Positions 1 to 8,356 of a stretch of 64,000 bases of DNA are shown here, one piece after another. The position numbers and the translations under genes were made by a program. This DNA is from Paenibacillus radicis (ex Gao et al. 2016) (GTDB taxonomy: Bacteria > Bacillota > Bacilli > Paenibacillales > Paenibacillaceae), in contig NZ_BMHY01000002.1 of NCBI RefSeq assembly GCF_014641555.1, positions 124,001 to 188,000 on the forward strand, written 5' to 3'. Every line of letters begins with the position of its first letter. Positions within the stretch are counted from its first letter, which is position 1. The notes under the pieces were generated by a model that worked only from the letters and a program-made list of their open reading frames with translations, searched no databases and was not told the DNA's origin.

Positions 1-97
1 ATAAGACAGGGATCTCATCACGTGCAGCCTCTTGTAGCCTGGGGCAATTTACGGTCGCCTGGTCGAGACGCTCACTCCAATTAATGAGCTTATACAA
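1..97 (-). other. possible 5' end of an unrecognised gene running off the left edge
   Basis: On the minus strand a frame is open from about base 125 to the window edge and reads like a helical protein (…NWSERLDQATVNCPRLQEA…). A TTG at 97 is the only start codon seen and it has no clear ribosome binding site in front of it, so this may be a real gene start, a broken gene, or chance. The family is not recognised. On the plus strand, a GTTAG-5 nt-CTAAC inverted repeat lies at 116-130. Confidence 0.22.
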
Positions 98-213
98 GAG
101 TTTAATGAATTTTGTGTTAGGTTATCTAACGCTAATGTTATGGATTATTTTATTCCACGATCATTTGGTTTGTCAATGTTAGAATTCATTTCATGTAATC
201 AGGGGGATTTCGC

Positions 214-966
214 GTGAAGTTTGTATTTGATTTGGACGGCACGATTTGTTTTAAAGGGAAGCCTTTGGGAGAAAAGATGGTTGCCGCCTTGGATGCCCTT
301 TTGGAAAACGGACATGAATTGATATTCGCCTCGGCTAGGCCGATTCGTGATCTGCTGCCGGTATTGCCGTCTCATATGCACGGGTTCTCGTTGGTTGGCG
401 GCAATGGCGCCTTTGTTGTACCGCAGGGCGGAGAAATCTCGACGGTCCATTTCGAGAAATCGATCGCCGATGAAATCGTCAGATTGATAGAGGTCTACGA
501 GGCCGAGCATTTAACAGATAGCGCATGGGATTATGCGTATACGGGCAGTCACGAGCATCCGATTAGACGGAATATTGATCCGGAGCAAAGAGCCCGCAAT
601 GTCAGCCTTCATGAACTGAATGAGATGGTAAAAGTGGTCATTCTCAATAGCCGCAATATGAGCCAAATCGAGGAGGAGCTGCAAAAGCTGCCCGTCGTCA
701 TCTATAGGCATGGCTCTGAACAGATCATCGACATTAGTCCCAAAGGGGTCGATAAATGGACAGGTCTGCAGCGGCTCGGATTGCAGCCTCAGCAATTTAT
801 TGTTTTTGGCAATGATGCGAATGATATCGCGATGTTCCGGCAGGCGAAGCATTCGATTTGTGTAGGCGAGCATGCGGCGTTAAAGCAGCTTTCGTCGGAG
901 CAGGTAGATAGTGATGAAGAGCAAGTGATTCGTAAAATCATTGAGATTGTGGAAGGGCTTAAATAA
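214..966 (+). CDS. HAD-superfamily hydrolase (Cof-type sugar phosphatase-like)
   Basis: The 250-residue protein opens with the HAD motif I FDLDGTI (residues 5-11; the two Asp are the nucleophile and the acid/base). It has the Cof-type tail DISPKGVDKWTGLQRL, with the motif III lysine region, followed by FGNDANDIAMFRQA, the motif IV metal-binding acidic loop. The family dephosphorylates small phosphorylated metabolites, often sugar phosphates, in the cytoplasm; the substrate cannot be read from sequence. The GTG start is chosen because GGGGGA lies about 8 nt upstream. It appears monocistronic and is followed by a long non-coding region rich in repeats. Confidence 0.88.
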   Translation: MKFVFDLDGTICFKGKPLGEKMVAALDALLENGHELIFASARPIRDLLPVLPSHMHGFSLVGGNGAFVVPQGGEISTVHFEKSIADEIVRLIEVYEAEHLTDSAWDYAYTGSHEHPIRRNIDPEQRARNVSLHELNEMVKVVILNSRNMSQIEEELQKLPVVIYRHGSEQIIDISPKGVDKWTGLQRLGLQPQQFIVFGNDANDIAMFRQAKHSICVGEHAALKQLSSEQVDSDEEQVIRKIIEIVEGLK

Positions 967-1208
967 GGGATAAGGGCGGTTTCTGGAAAAGGCAGCATGT
1001 TCAGAGTCATTTGCGGCAACCTATCCATTATGCAAACCGTGCGCTGTCAACTGGATCGCTCGAAATAAGGTTATTAATGATTAGCTGGATGTATATTTAA
1101 TCCTGTTACCTATTAGGATACTTAACTTCCGAGGTGAAGAAGTGATCGCGGTGCGGGATTGCATGACAGTGATCGGCTAGATGATCCCAGGCCCGGCATT
1201 TTGAAGGT

Positions 1209-1227
1209 TAGCGAAGCTGATTCGCTA
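1209..1227. repeat. solo TAGCGAA/TTCGCTA palindrome (family 2-like)
   Basis: TAGCGAA-GCTGA-TTCGCTA is a perfect 7-bp inverted repeat. The GCGAA/TTCGC half-sites match the arrays at 48.9-49.7 kb and 61.0-61.4 kb, so this may be an isolated member of the same family; it is short enough that chance remains possible. Confidence 0.45.
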
Positions 1228-1277
1228 TCTTATGGAAGAAAATGCGTTAATATCGGGATATGGGTGGTTAAAAGCAA

Positions 1278-1342
1278 AACAAAGAACTTATTGCTGCTAT
1301 TGTGGAAATCATTTTCCTTATAACGAAAATAAGTTCTTTGTT
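1278..1342. repeat. 15-bp perfect inverted repeat with 35-bp loop
   Basis: AACAAAGAACTTATT at 1278-1292 is the exact reverse complement of 1328-1342. The loop itself contains GGAAA-TCAT-TTTCC, so the whole folds as a hairpin with an inner hairpin. There is no T-run directly after the arm and it is about 310 bases past the HAD gene stop, so a terminator role is not obvious. It could be a small palindromic mobile element. Confidence 0.6.
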
Positions 1343-1411
1343 AGGTTCATAGCCTCCGCGTGCAATGTGGCATTATAACATGCTGATCCAGAGGATAAGG
1401 GGGGCAGCCCA

Positions 1412-1600
1412 ATCAAAATGCAAAAATACATTTTGATCGTCCGAATTTAGCTGTTTTTATCCATCAAAATGCAAAAGTGCAGTTTGTTGGGCCGAAATCA
1501 GCCCATTTCGACACTTTGGGGGCAATTCAAATGCACTTTTGCATTTTGAAGCCCGAATTCGGCCGATTTAGCCGAATCAACCTGCACTTTTACATTTTGA
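1412..1600. repeat. family 1 dyad element, copy A (four 18-bp boxes)
   Basis: Four boxes of the form TCAAAATGCAAAAGTGCA occur at 1412/1413, 1464, 1532 and 1583. Boxes 1 and 2 are in one orientation and boxes 3 and 4 are inverted; box 2 (1464-1481) and box 3 (1532-1549) are exact reverse complements over 18 bp. Box starts are 52, 68 and 51 bp apart. Box 1 is also extended into its own palindrome, ATCAAAATG...CATTTTGAT (1412-1437). The element repeats at 56490-56678 with the same spacing. Function unknown. Confidence 0.75.
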
Positions 1601-1837
1601 TCATCCAGAGGGTAGCCCCGCAGCTTATTTTGATAGGTTGTGTTGTCCTTATTACGAGCTAGTAAGCTGCTTCAATTAAAACTCTGCGTTTAGCATCCAC
1701 GGCTATCCAAGCGTTACACTAAGGTTGCTTGCTGCCCAAGAGCTTTTACTCTATAGAGTACGTTCCAGTCCATCACAGCAAGTCGTCCGTACGGAAAATG
1801 CGTGCTTGGAGGAGCGCTAATGCATCTTTAATCACAC

Positions 1838-3934
1838 TCAGCCAATCTCCAGCACGTACACGCCAAACGGCTCCAGTTCGACTTCGCCGGCGGAGAGCGT
1901 GGTACCTGTCAGCAGCTCTTTCATTGGCTTCTTCAGCGTAATCTGTGCTGCTGCTTCGCCGTAGTTGAGCAAGAAGGCGAGCATTCCCGACGCGCCAGCG
2001 CGAATCGCCAGCTCAACCTGCGCGGGCAGCTCGGCCCAGTCGGCAGCAGGCGAGCGAAGCCCCATTAGCTCGATGATCTGCCCAGCGGCGTCTTCGTTAA
2101 ATACGGCGCCGTAGTACCATACCGCCCCAGCTCCAGTCTCAGCCCCGTCAACACCATCGCCCCCGAAAGTATTGCGGGTTACCGCTGGTTTCCCAGCGTA
2201 ATAGTCCGATGCATATTCGGCCATTACCTCAACCGTCCCGCTAGCGGTCACCTCCAGAATATCATTGAAGTCCTCCGCAGCAGTCACCGGCCCGCCATCA
2301 TGCTTCCATTGCATCAGCGCCGGCTTCCGGTTGCCGTTCAGCTTCGTGAATTCCTCGACGCGGATGCCGCACAACGCAGCGGCCGCGCCCGGTAACGGCC
2401 GCATATAACAATGGCCGCGCTCATCCTTGTAGCCAGTCCGGCAGCCGAAAATAACGGTGCCGCCCGCCCATACATATTGCTCCAGCATGGCCGCTGTCTC
2501 ATCGCGCATAATGGCCGGATGCGGATAGACAAGCACCCGGTAACGCTTCAGCTCCTCAGCTGTCGTATGGCTGCGCAAGTAGACGACATCGCTCGGGATA
2601 TGGCGCTTCTGAAGCGCCTTGAACCACTCCTTACCGCTCTTCCAGCTGTACGGTCCATGCCACACATCGTATTCGCCGTCCCATTCATTGTCATAGTCGC
2701 GGACAATCGCGACGTCGGCCTGGAAGCGGCTGCCCACGATTCTATCACCTATGGCAGCAAGCTCCGAACCGACTTTTCCCGCCTCGCGAACCCGGCGGTT
2801 CGGGCGGTTGTCGTAGTCGTGCAGCCCATGCCAATACATCTCATTGCCGAACGTCGCTGTCCGCCAGCGGAAGTAAAGCACCATGTCGGCGCCATGCGCG
2901 ATGGACTGATATGTCCAGAGGCGCATTTGCCCTGGCTTCGGCGAGGGCATGTCGATGCGGTTGACCCAGCCGCCAGGCCCAGCTTGCTGCTCCATAATGG
3001 CAAAGTTCGGCGAGATCGAACGTACGGCGCTTAAGCTCAGACTCCAACCGCGATCGGCGAGCGGATTTTGCTCATTGGCATCGTAGAATATCGTGGAGAA
3101 CTGCGGATAGGAATCATAGCTGAAAAAATCCAGCAGCTCATCGTTCATCCGGTGATTGTCCAAATGGCCAAACATCCCGTTTGTCGTTACCCAGTGGCGG
3201 GGTGCATGCTCGCGCAAAATATCAGCCTGAATCTTGGCGAAGGCTATCGTATTGTCCGAGATGAACCGCTTCTCGTCGAGCGCTTGATGCGGATTCGGCT
3301 GATAGCCGACAGCGGTAGGGCGCGGCAGGAATACCTGCTCCCAATCCGAATAGGTCTGGCTCCAGAACACCGTTCCCCACGCCTTATTCAGCGCATCCAG
3401 AGTGTCGTATTTCTCCTTCAGCCATTGCCGGAAAGCGATATGATCGGCATCCGCATAGAAGACACTGACCTCGCAATTGAACTCATTGTCGATCTGCCAG
3501 CCGATGATGGCCGGATGATCGGCATAATGCTTAGCCATCTCCAGCGTGATGCGCGCCGACAGCTCCCGGTATTTCGGACTGCTGTAATTGTTATGACGGC
3601 GCAGGCCGTGCTGCAGCGTAACGCCTTCGAAGGTCGCATTCAGCACCTCCGGGTATTTATGGGTCAGCCATGCAGGTGGCGTCGCGGTCGGGGTGCCCAT
3701 AATGACCTTCATCTCCAGCTTGGCAGCCAGCTCCAGAAAGCGGTCGAACAGGTCGAAGCTGAAACGGCCCTCCTTCGGCTCGAAGATGGCCCATGCAAAT
3801 TCCGCTATGCGAATAATCGAGAAGCCAAGCTCCTTCATCCGGAGCAAATCCGCTTCCCATAGCGATTCCTCCCAATGCTCCGGGTAATAGCATACACCGA
3901 GCCGCAGCTCGTCCAGCGGGTTAAGTTGTTTCAT
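1838..3934 (-). CDS. GH42 beta-galactosidase
   Basis: A 698-residue intracellular beta-galactosidase of glycoside hydrolase family 42, with no signal peptide. The N-terminal catalytic barrel starts with the family signature GVCYYPEHW. The acid/base Glu is E151 in GWQIDNEFN and the nucleophile is E315 in FAIMEQQAGP. A trimerisation-like middle domain (about 400-600) and a small C-terminal beta domain follow, giving the usual family length. It removes terminal beta-galactosyl (sometimes alpha-arabinosyl) units from imported oligosaccharides. The ATG has GGAGG 8 nt upstream. It is divergent from the AraC regulator that follows, which is its likely activator; the 174-base gap between them must hold both promoters. 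Confidence 0.93.
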   Translation of the reverse strand: MKQLNPLDELRLGVCYYPEHWEESLWEADLLRMKELGFSIIRIAEFAWAIFEPKEGRFSFDLFDRFLELAAKLEMKVIMGTPTATPPAWLTHKYPEVLNATFEGVTLQHGLRRHNNYSSPKYRELSARITLEMAKHYADHPAIIGWQIDNEFNCEVSVFYADADHIAFRQWLKEKYDTLDALNKAWGTVFWSQTYSDWEQVFLPRPTAVGYQPNPHQALDEKRFISDNTIAFAKIQADILREHAPRHWVTTNGMFGHLDNHRMNDELLDFFSYDSYPQFSTIFYDANEQNPLADRGWSLSLSAVRSISPNFAIMEQQAGPGGWVNRIDMPSPKPGQMRLWTYQSIAHGADMVLYFRWRTATFGNEMYWHGLHDYDNRPNRRVREAGKVGSELAAIGDRIVGSRFQADVAIVRDYDNEWDGEYDVWHGPYSWKSGKEWFKALQKRHIPSDVVYLRSHTTAEELKRYRVLVYPHPAIMRDETAAMLEQYVWAGGTVIFGCRTGYKDERGHCYMRPLPGAAAALCGIRVEEFTKLNGNRKPALMQWKHDGGPVTAAEDFNDILEVTASGTVEVMAEYASDYYAGKPAVTRNTFGGDGVDGAETGAGAVWYYGAVFNEDAAGQIIELMGLRSPAADWAELPAQVELAIRAGASGMLAFLLNYGEAAAQITLKKPMKELLTGTTLSAGEVELEPFGVYVLEIG

Positions 3935-4108
3935 TGTCTGAACCTCCAGTCGACCGAATAATAAGATATTGCAGAATAAGAGTCTTATCCATTATTCTAG
4001 GAACAACAATACCAACAGTAAATAATCGAATATTGCACTTCGATATGAAAATATTGCGATTTTATCACTCGTGAGAGGAGAGCGGCCGACATTCGCACGC
4101 ATTATTAT

Positions 4109-4933
4109 TTGCCGGAGCCTTCCGGCAGCAAATACGTTTGTTACCCGGAATCGCTAGGCCGTTACAGCGAGTTTCCGCAGCACCGGGAGCATCGTCCCAA
4201 GGGGATGATGGGTTATTATAATCTCCATCTCGTGTTTGAAGGACAGGGCTATGTCGAGCTGGATGGCGAGCGTATCCCGCTAACCGAGGGAGAAGGCTTC
4301 TTGTATCCAAAAGGAGCGGAGCAGCAATATGGGGCCAACCCGGCTCAGCCATGGGATGTCAGGTGGATTCATTTCAGCACGGCGATGCCGCTTCCGATGC
4401 TGAGCAGTGCCGATGAATCTGGCGTCTGGCTGTTCTCGATAACGGACCGGAGACGGTTGGCGTCGCTGATGGATGAGATGTACACCATCAGCAGTCATTT
4501 CGAGACGCGGTACGAGCCCCGGCTCTCAGCTCTGCTGTACGAGCTGTTGGCCGAGCTTGCGCATAATGCGGTATCGCTGCAGGACGATGCAATTCCTCGG
4601 CATAAGCAGGAGCTCATCCGTGAAGCGGCCGACCTGATCCGCAACCGCTGCAGCGAGTCGTGGACATTGGAGTCAATGGCCGCCTTGTCCGGCTACAGCA
4701 TGTACTATTTTCTCCGCTTATTCCAGACGATAATGGGGAGGACGCCCAACCGCTACTTAACCGAATGCCGTATGGCGGTTGCCAAGGGATTGCTTGTTGC
4801 GACCAGGCTCCCGATTAATCAAGTAGCGGAGCGGGTCGGCTTCACTCAATCGAGCTATTTTATCCGGGTTTTTCACAGTCAAGAGGGAATGCCGCCGAAG
4901 GCATACCGGGAGTTGTACGGTTCATTGGCCTAA
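4109..4933 (+). CDS. AraC-family transcriptional regulator (cupin sensor)
   Basis: 274 residues: an N-terminal cupin sugar-binding domain (Y-NLHLVFEGQGYVELDG, roughly 1-130) and a C-terminal double helix-turn-helix (about 170-270) with the AraC signature around RVGFTQSSYFIRVFHSQEG. It is divergent from the GH42 gene and probably controls it in response to a galactoside. The start is uncertain. TTG at 4109 is the first standard start codon after an in-frame stop at 4046, but the only good ribosome binding site (AGAGGAG, 4074-4080) is 28 nt away. An ATT at 4091, 10 nt from that site and in frame, would add six residues (IRTHYY). Confidence 0.88.
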   Translation: MPEPSGSKYVCYPESLGRYSEFPQHREHRPKGMMGYYNLHLVFEGQGYVELDGERIPLTEGEGFLYPKGAEQQYGANPAQPWDVRWIHFSTAMPLPMLSSADESGVWLFSITDRRRLASLMDEMYTISSHFETRYEPRLSALLYELLAELAHNAVSLQDDAIPRHKQELIREAADLIRNRCSESWTLESMAALSGYSMYYFLRLFQTIMGRTPNRYLTECRMAVAKGLLVATRLPINQVAERVGFTQSSYFIRVFHSQEGMPPKAYRELYGSLA

Positions 4934-4999
4934 TCGTGCAGCCGCGGTGTATACTGTCGATAATGACGTAAGGTTAGAGTGAAGGGGAGGGAAGCAGCG

Positions 5000-5815
5000 A
5001 TGAAAAACTACGACAGCCTGACTAGCTATATGTCTCCGCCTTACGGGACGATCTTTGCCGGACACTTCAAAGAGGATGACCGCTATGTGACAAGCCGGCC
5101 GTCAGGCATGACCGATTGGCTGATAGCCCTTACGCTGGAAGGCAGCGGCTATTTCCGTACACCTGCAGGGGAGCGTGTCACCCAGGCAGGCGATATCGCG
5201 CTGCTGCGGAGCGGAGTTGCCCATCAATACGGGACGGTACCCGGCGGCAGCTGGACTTTTATATGGGCGCATTTTCCGAAGCTGACGGAGACCGGTTTCC
5301 TCCCTAACGAAGAGCTGATCATTCAGCAGATTGGCAATGATCCGATGAAAACCCGGATTTACCATGCGCTTCGCAACGTGCTGCATGATTCCCGGGAGCA
5401 GCGTCCGCTCTGGCAGCCGATTTGCGAGAATGAGATTCGGGGCATCCTGCTGCTTATGGCGGAACGGGAGCAAGGCCGGGTCGACCCGCGTATCGAGGAA
5501 TCGCTGCACTATTTGTCCAAGCATATGAGTCAGAACATCCGGATCGAGGACGTTGCCAAATCCATCGGACTCTCGGAATCAAGGCTGTCCCATTTATTCA
5601 AGCAGGAGACGGGTGCGACCATTGTGGAGACACTGAATGCGATGCGTATTCGCCAAGCTGCGATGTTGATTAAGCATTCGGGACGAACTGCGTCGGAGGC
5701 TGCGCTTGATGTCGGCTTTCAGCATTACAATCATTTTGCCGTCTTATTCCGCCAGCAGCTTGGGATGACGCCAAGAGAATATCGCCGCCAGATCGAGGAG
5801 CCGGATCCGAGTTAA
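5000..5815 (+). CDS. AraC-family transcriptional regulator
   Basis: 271 residues with an N-terminal cupin (LTLEGSGYFRTPAGERV...GDIALLRSGVAHQYG) and two C-terminal helix-turn-helix units (from about 170; DVGFQHYNHFAVLFRQQLGMTPREYRR). The ATG at 5000 is chosen over a GTG 21 bases upstream because GGGGAGG ends 9 nt before it. It lies 66 bases downstream of the first AraC gene and may be co-transcribed with it. Two cupin-AraC proteins in tandem suggest sequential sensing of related sugars; the actual ligands are unknown. Confidence 0.88.
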   Translation: MKNYDSLTSYMSPPYGTIFAGHFKEDDRYVTSRPSGMTDWLIALTLEGSGYFRTPAGERVTQAGDIALLRSGVAHQYGTVPGGSWTFIWAHFPKLTETGFLPNEELIIQQIGNDPMKTRIYHALRNVLHDSREQRPLWQPICENEIRGILLLMAEREQGRVDPRIEESLHYLSKHMSQNIRIEDVAKSIGLSESRLSHLFKQETGATIVETLNAMRIRQAAMLIKHSGRTASEAALDVGFQHYNHFAVLFRQQLGMTPREYRRQIEEPDPS

Positions 5816-5912
5816 CGGAAGCCATAAATAGATTTGTAAATAAAGGTCATTTTTTCCCTTGTCACGAACCAAATACGGTTGTTAAAATAAGCAGACCAGT
5901 CGCAAGTTTTTC

Positions 5913-5926
5913 GGAAAGCGCTTACA
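5913..5926 (+). promoter_or_regulatory. cre-like site (CcpA) upstream of the membrane AraC regulator
   Basis: GGAAAGCGCTTACA matches the catabolite-responsive element consensus TGWAANCGNTNWCA at 13 of 14 positions (first base differs). It lies about 20 bases before the TTG start of the 744-residue regulator, where bound CcpA would block expression when glucose is present. Inferred from sequence only. Confidence 0.5.
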
Positions 5927-5945
5927 GGCAGAGGAGGAATGAAAT

Positions 5946-8180
5946 TTGAAAAAAAATTGGTACTATCGCTTGCTGTTCTCTTACATGCCTGTTTTTTTTC
6001 TAATGATTTCATTTCTGTTTTTTATCTTCTTTCAAATACTAACCGACCGTGCCCAGAAGGATACGGCTTATATTTACGCGGGCATTAACAATCAGATGCT
6101 GCAAAGCGTCGAGCAGCCGCTGCAGACGATCGACCATATGATGGTGACGATCCAGACCCGCAACAAATCCTCCGAGTTCAATCTGCTGGATTACTTCGAC
6201 CAGGAAGGCCAGCCTTCCGTTTATTTCACGTACCTCATGTCCAAAGAGTTCAACAATATGAAGCAGCTTAATCAGATTATTCACTCCATCTATTTGGTGC
6301 GCGAGCGGGACGGTTATGTGCTGAGCTCGAACACCGTATCGCCGCTGGAGCAGTTTCCGGACCGGGATTTTATTAAGGAGCTGCAGAAGGACGGCTACTC
6401 CTATCATTGGACGAATGAGCGCCAGTTCAAGGAATTCCAAGCCTCAAGGGAGGAGTCTGTCGTGTCGCTCGCCCGCAAATATTTGACCAGCCGGGGAGAG
6501 AGCGGGCTCATCATTGTGAATGTGCGCGTAAGCGCATTGAAGGATTTTGTCGCGCAACGTACAGATCAAACGTCCAGCTATGTGACGATTACCGGCAAGG
6601 ACGGCAAGCCGATTCTCGCAGCCGAAGATACAACCGCAGGAAGCAAGACGGCGTTTTCGAACCTCGTATCCGACTACACCGGATGGTCCTATGAGAGCGG
6701 CCTGCAAAAGGAAAGCCGGTTCACGATCGTGCAGACATTTTCCGACGTATGGATCGTGCTCGCTCTAATCATTGCTGTATTGGGCCTGTTGGCTATCGTC
6801 TATATGACCAACCGCAACTATAAGCCGCTCCGTGCACTCATTACGAAGCTGGACAACTTGTCCCAGTCTTCAGGAGGCGAGCAGAGTGACGGGGACCGGA
6901 ATGAATTCCATTACATCGAATCAACGGTTGATTCCCTCGTCCAGCGCTTTAATTTATTTAAATCGCAGTCCGACTTGAACATCGGGTATCGTAAGAAATC
7001 GATTTTTCTTGAGGTGATGAGCGGCTCCAGATCGCTGGCGAGCGAGGAATGGAGTACGGAAATGGAACGCCACGGCTTTATTGGCGGGTTCCAGAAGGCG
7101 GTCGTCATCGTCATCTCCGTCGATAAGTACTCGGACGTTCTCTCCCGTTACAAGGAGCAGGACATGATTTTGTTCCGGTTCATCATTCAGAATATGTATG
7201 TAGAGCTGGTGCAGAAGTTCGGTCTCCGCAGCTGGAGCGAATGGATGAACGATAAGGAAATGTGCGGTTTTATCTACGTACAGGATGAGAATCAGGCGAT
7301 GCTGATGGACAATATCCTCAAGCTATCGGACAATGCGCTGCAATGGATTCGGTCTAATCTGCCGTTTACCGTAACCGTCGGCGTCGGCCAGTCGACCGAT
7401 ACAGTATCCACGCTGAAAGCTTCCTATAAAGCGGCGATTGAAGCGGTCAATTATCGGGTCGTACTCGGCAACAACCGAATGATCGGCTATTGGGAGACGG
7501 AAACGGGCACCTCTTTTGAGATGTATGACCATTTGGAGCGAATCCGCAGCCTCGTCTATGGCTTCCGCTTAATGGACCCTGAATGGCGGGCGAAATATGC
7601 GGCACTTTATGAGCAGTTCAAGCTGAATAAGCTGAAGCGGGATGATATCGTTAATCTGCTCAATTATTTCGCGTATTATCTATTTGAACAAATGCACGGC
7701 ATCATTCTCAATGATGAGATGATCGAGACGAACCGTGAGATTATGAAGGACATCATCGACCAGTTCGAGGCGCTGGAGGATGTGCAGGAAGAAATGCTGG
7801 GCATTATGGAGAAGCTGGAGTATGCGGTCGCCGAGAAAGCGGATAGGGGAGAAGCATCGGAAATCGCGGTGCTGATGAAGCAATACATTAACGACAACGT
7901 GCATAATCCCGATTTGTCGCTCGTTCATCTCAGCCAGCAGTTTGATATTCCTTCGAAAAACGTCAGCGCCTTGTTCAAGGAGCAATTCAACATTAAGTTT
8001 ATCGACTACCTCATTAACCGGCGGGTTGAACTTGCTAAGCAGCTTCTAACGGACAAGGATACGGAGCTGAGCATTCAGGAAATCGGCAAGCGTGTCGGTT
8101 ACTTGAACCCGATTTCCTTCAATCGGGTGTTTAAGCGGATTGCCGGGGTCACACCGGGCGATTACCGGAAGGAGAAGTAA
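5946..8180 (+). CDS. membrane-anchored AraC-type sensor/regulator
   Basis: 744 residues in one chain. A transmembrane segment (about 9-31) is followed by an extracytoplasmic sensor region and a second transmembrane segment (about 262-286, VLALIIAVLGLLAIVYM). Next comes a cytoplasmic region with a degenerate GGDEF-like fold of the CdaR type (about 385-520), and a C-terminal AraC double helix-turn-helix (about 640-744; RVGYLNPISFNRVFKRIAGVTPGDYRK). The protein may sense a sugar outside the cell and bind DNA directly, without a kinase. The TTG start is supported by GAGGAGG 7 nt upstream. It precedes the ABC importer operon, which is its likely target. Confidence 0.85.
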   Translation: MKKNWYYRLLFSYMPVFFLMISFLFFIFFQILTDRAQKDTAYIYAGINNQMLQSVEQPLQTIDHMMVTIQTRNKSSEFNLLDYFDQEGQPSVYFTYLMSKEFNNMKQLNQIIHSIYLVRERDGYVLSSNTVSPLEQFPDRDFIKELQKDGYSYHWTNERQFKEFQASREESVVSLARKYLTSRGESGLIIVNVRVSALKDFVAQRTDQTSSYVTITGKDGKPILAAEDTTAGSKTAFSNLVSDYTGWSYESGLQKESRFTIVQTFSDVWIVLALIIAVLGLLAIVYMTNRNYKPLRALITKLDNLSQSSGGEQSDGDRNEFHYIESTVDSLVQRFNLFKSQSDLNIGYRKKSIFLEVMSGSRSLASEEWSTEMERHGFIGGFQKAVVIVISVDKYSDVLSRYKEQDMILFRFIIQNMYVELVQKFGLRSWSEWMNDKEMCGFIYVQDENQAMLMDNILKLSDNALQWIRSNLPFTVTVGVGQSTDTVSTLKASYKAAIEAVNYRVVLGNNRMIGYWETETGTSFEMYDHLERIRSLVYGFRLMDPEWRAKYAALYEQFKLNKLKRDDIVNLLNYFAYYLFEQMHGIILNDEMIETNREIMKDIIDQFEALEDVQEEMLGIMEKLEYAVAEKADRGEASEIAVLMKQYINDNVHNPDLSLVHLSQQFDIPSKNVSALFKEQFNIKFIDYLINRRVELAKQLLTDKDTELSIQEIGKRVGYLNPISFNRVFKRIAGVTPGDYRKEK

Positions 8181-8224
8181 AAGTGAAGAGCCGGAAAAAG
8201 GTTTAGAATAGCCGGAAAACCCAG

Positions 8225-8258
8225 TCGGATTGCGCTCTGCGAGCGTAATCCGATTTTT
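8225..8258 (+). terminator. rho-independent terminator after the membrane AraC gene
   Basis: A 13-bp stem (TCGGATTGCGCTC/GAGCGTAATCCGA, one mismatch, TGC loop) is followed by TTTTT. It separates the regulator gene from the ABC importer operon, which must then have its own promoter in 8260-8340. Confidence 0.8.
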
Positions 8259-8356
8259 GTTTACCGCCAGAATCTTGTAAATTGCCCGTCCCTGCAAGGC
8301 TGCGGTATAGTTGGCCCAACAACAAATCAGTAGCTCACAGGGAGGCGTTTACGGGG

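Larger units (their letters stand above)
967..1837. other. long intergenic region with three different inverted repeats
   Basis: About 870 bases hold no supported gene. The short open frames lack ribosome binding sites and have no recognisable motif. The region carries a TAGCGAA-TTCGCTA palindrome (1209-1227), a 15-bp inverted repeat (1278-1342) and the first copy of the four-box dyad element (1412-1600). From about 1600 to 1837 nothing is recognised. It lies at the 3' ends of two convergent genes, so it is free of promoter duties for them. Confidence 0.7.

Noticed and set aside
1477-1662. Small plus-strand frame over the dyad element
   Set aside because: It is made of the repeat boxes and spacers, with no ribosome binding site.
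2411-3862. Plus-strand frames opposite the GH42 gene
   Set aside because: Antisense to a gene with both catalytic Glu motifs intact; no start signals.
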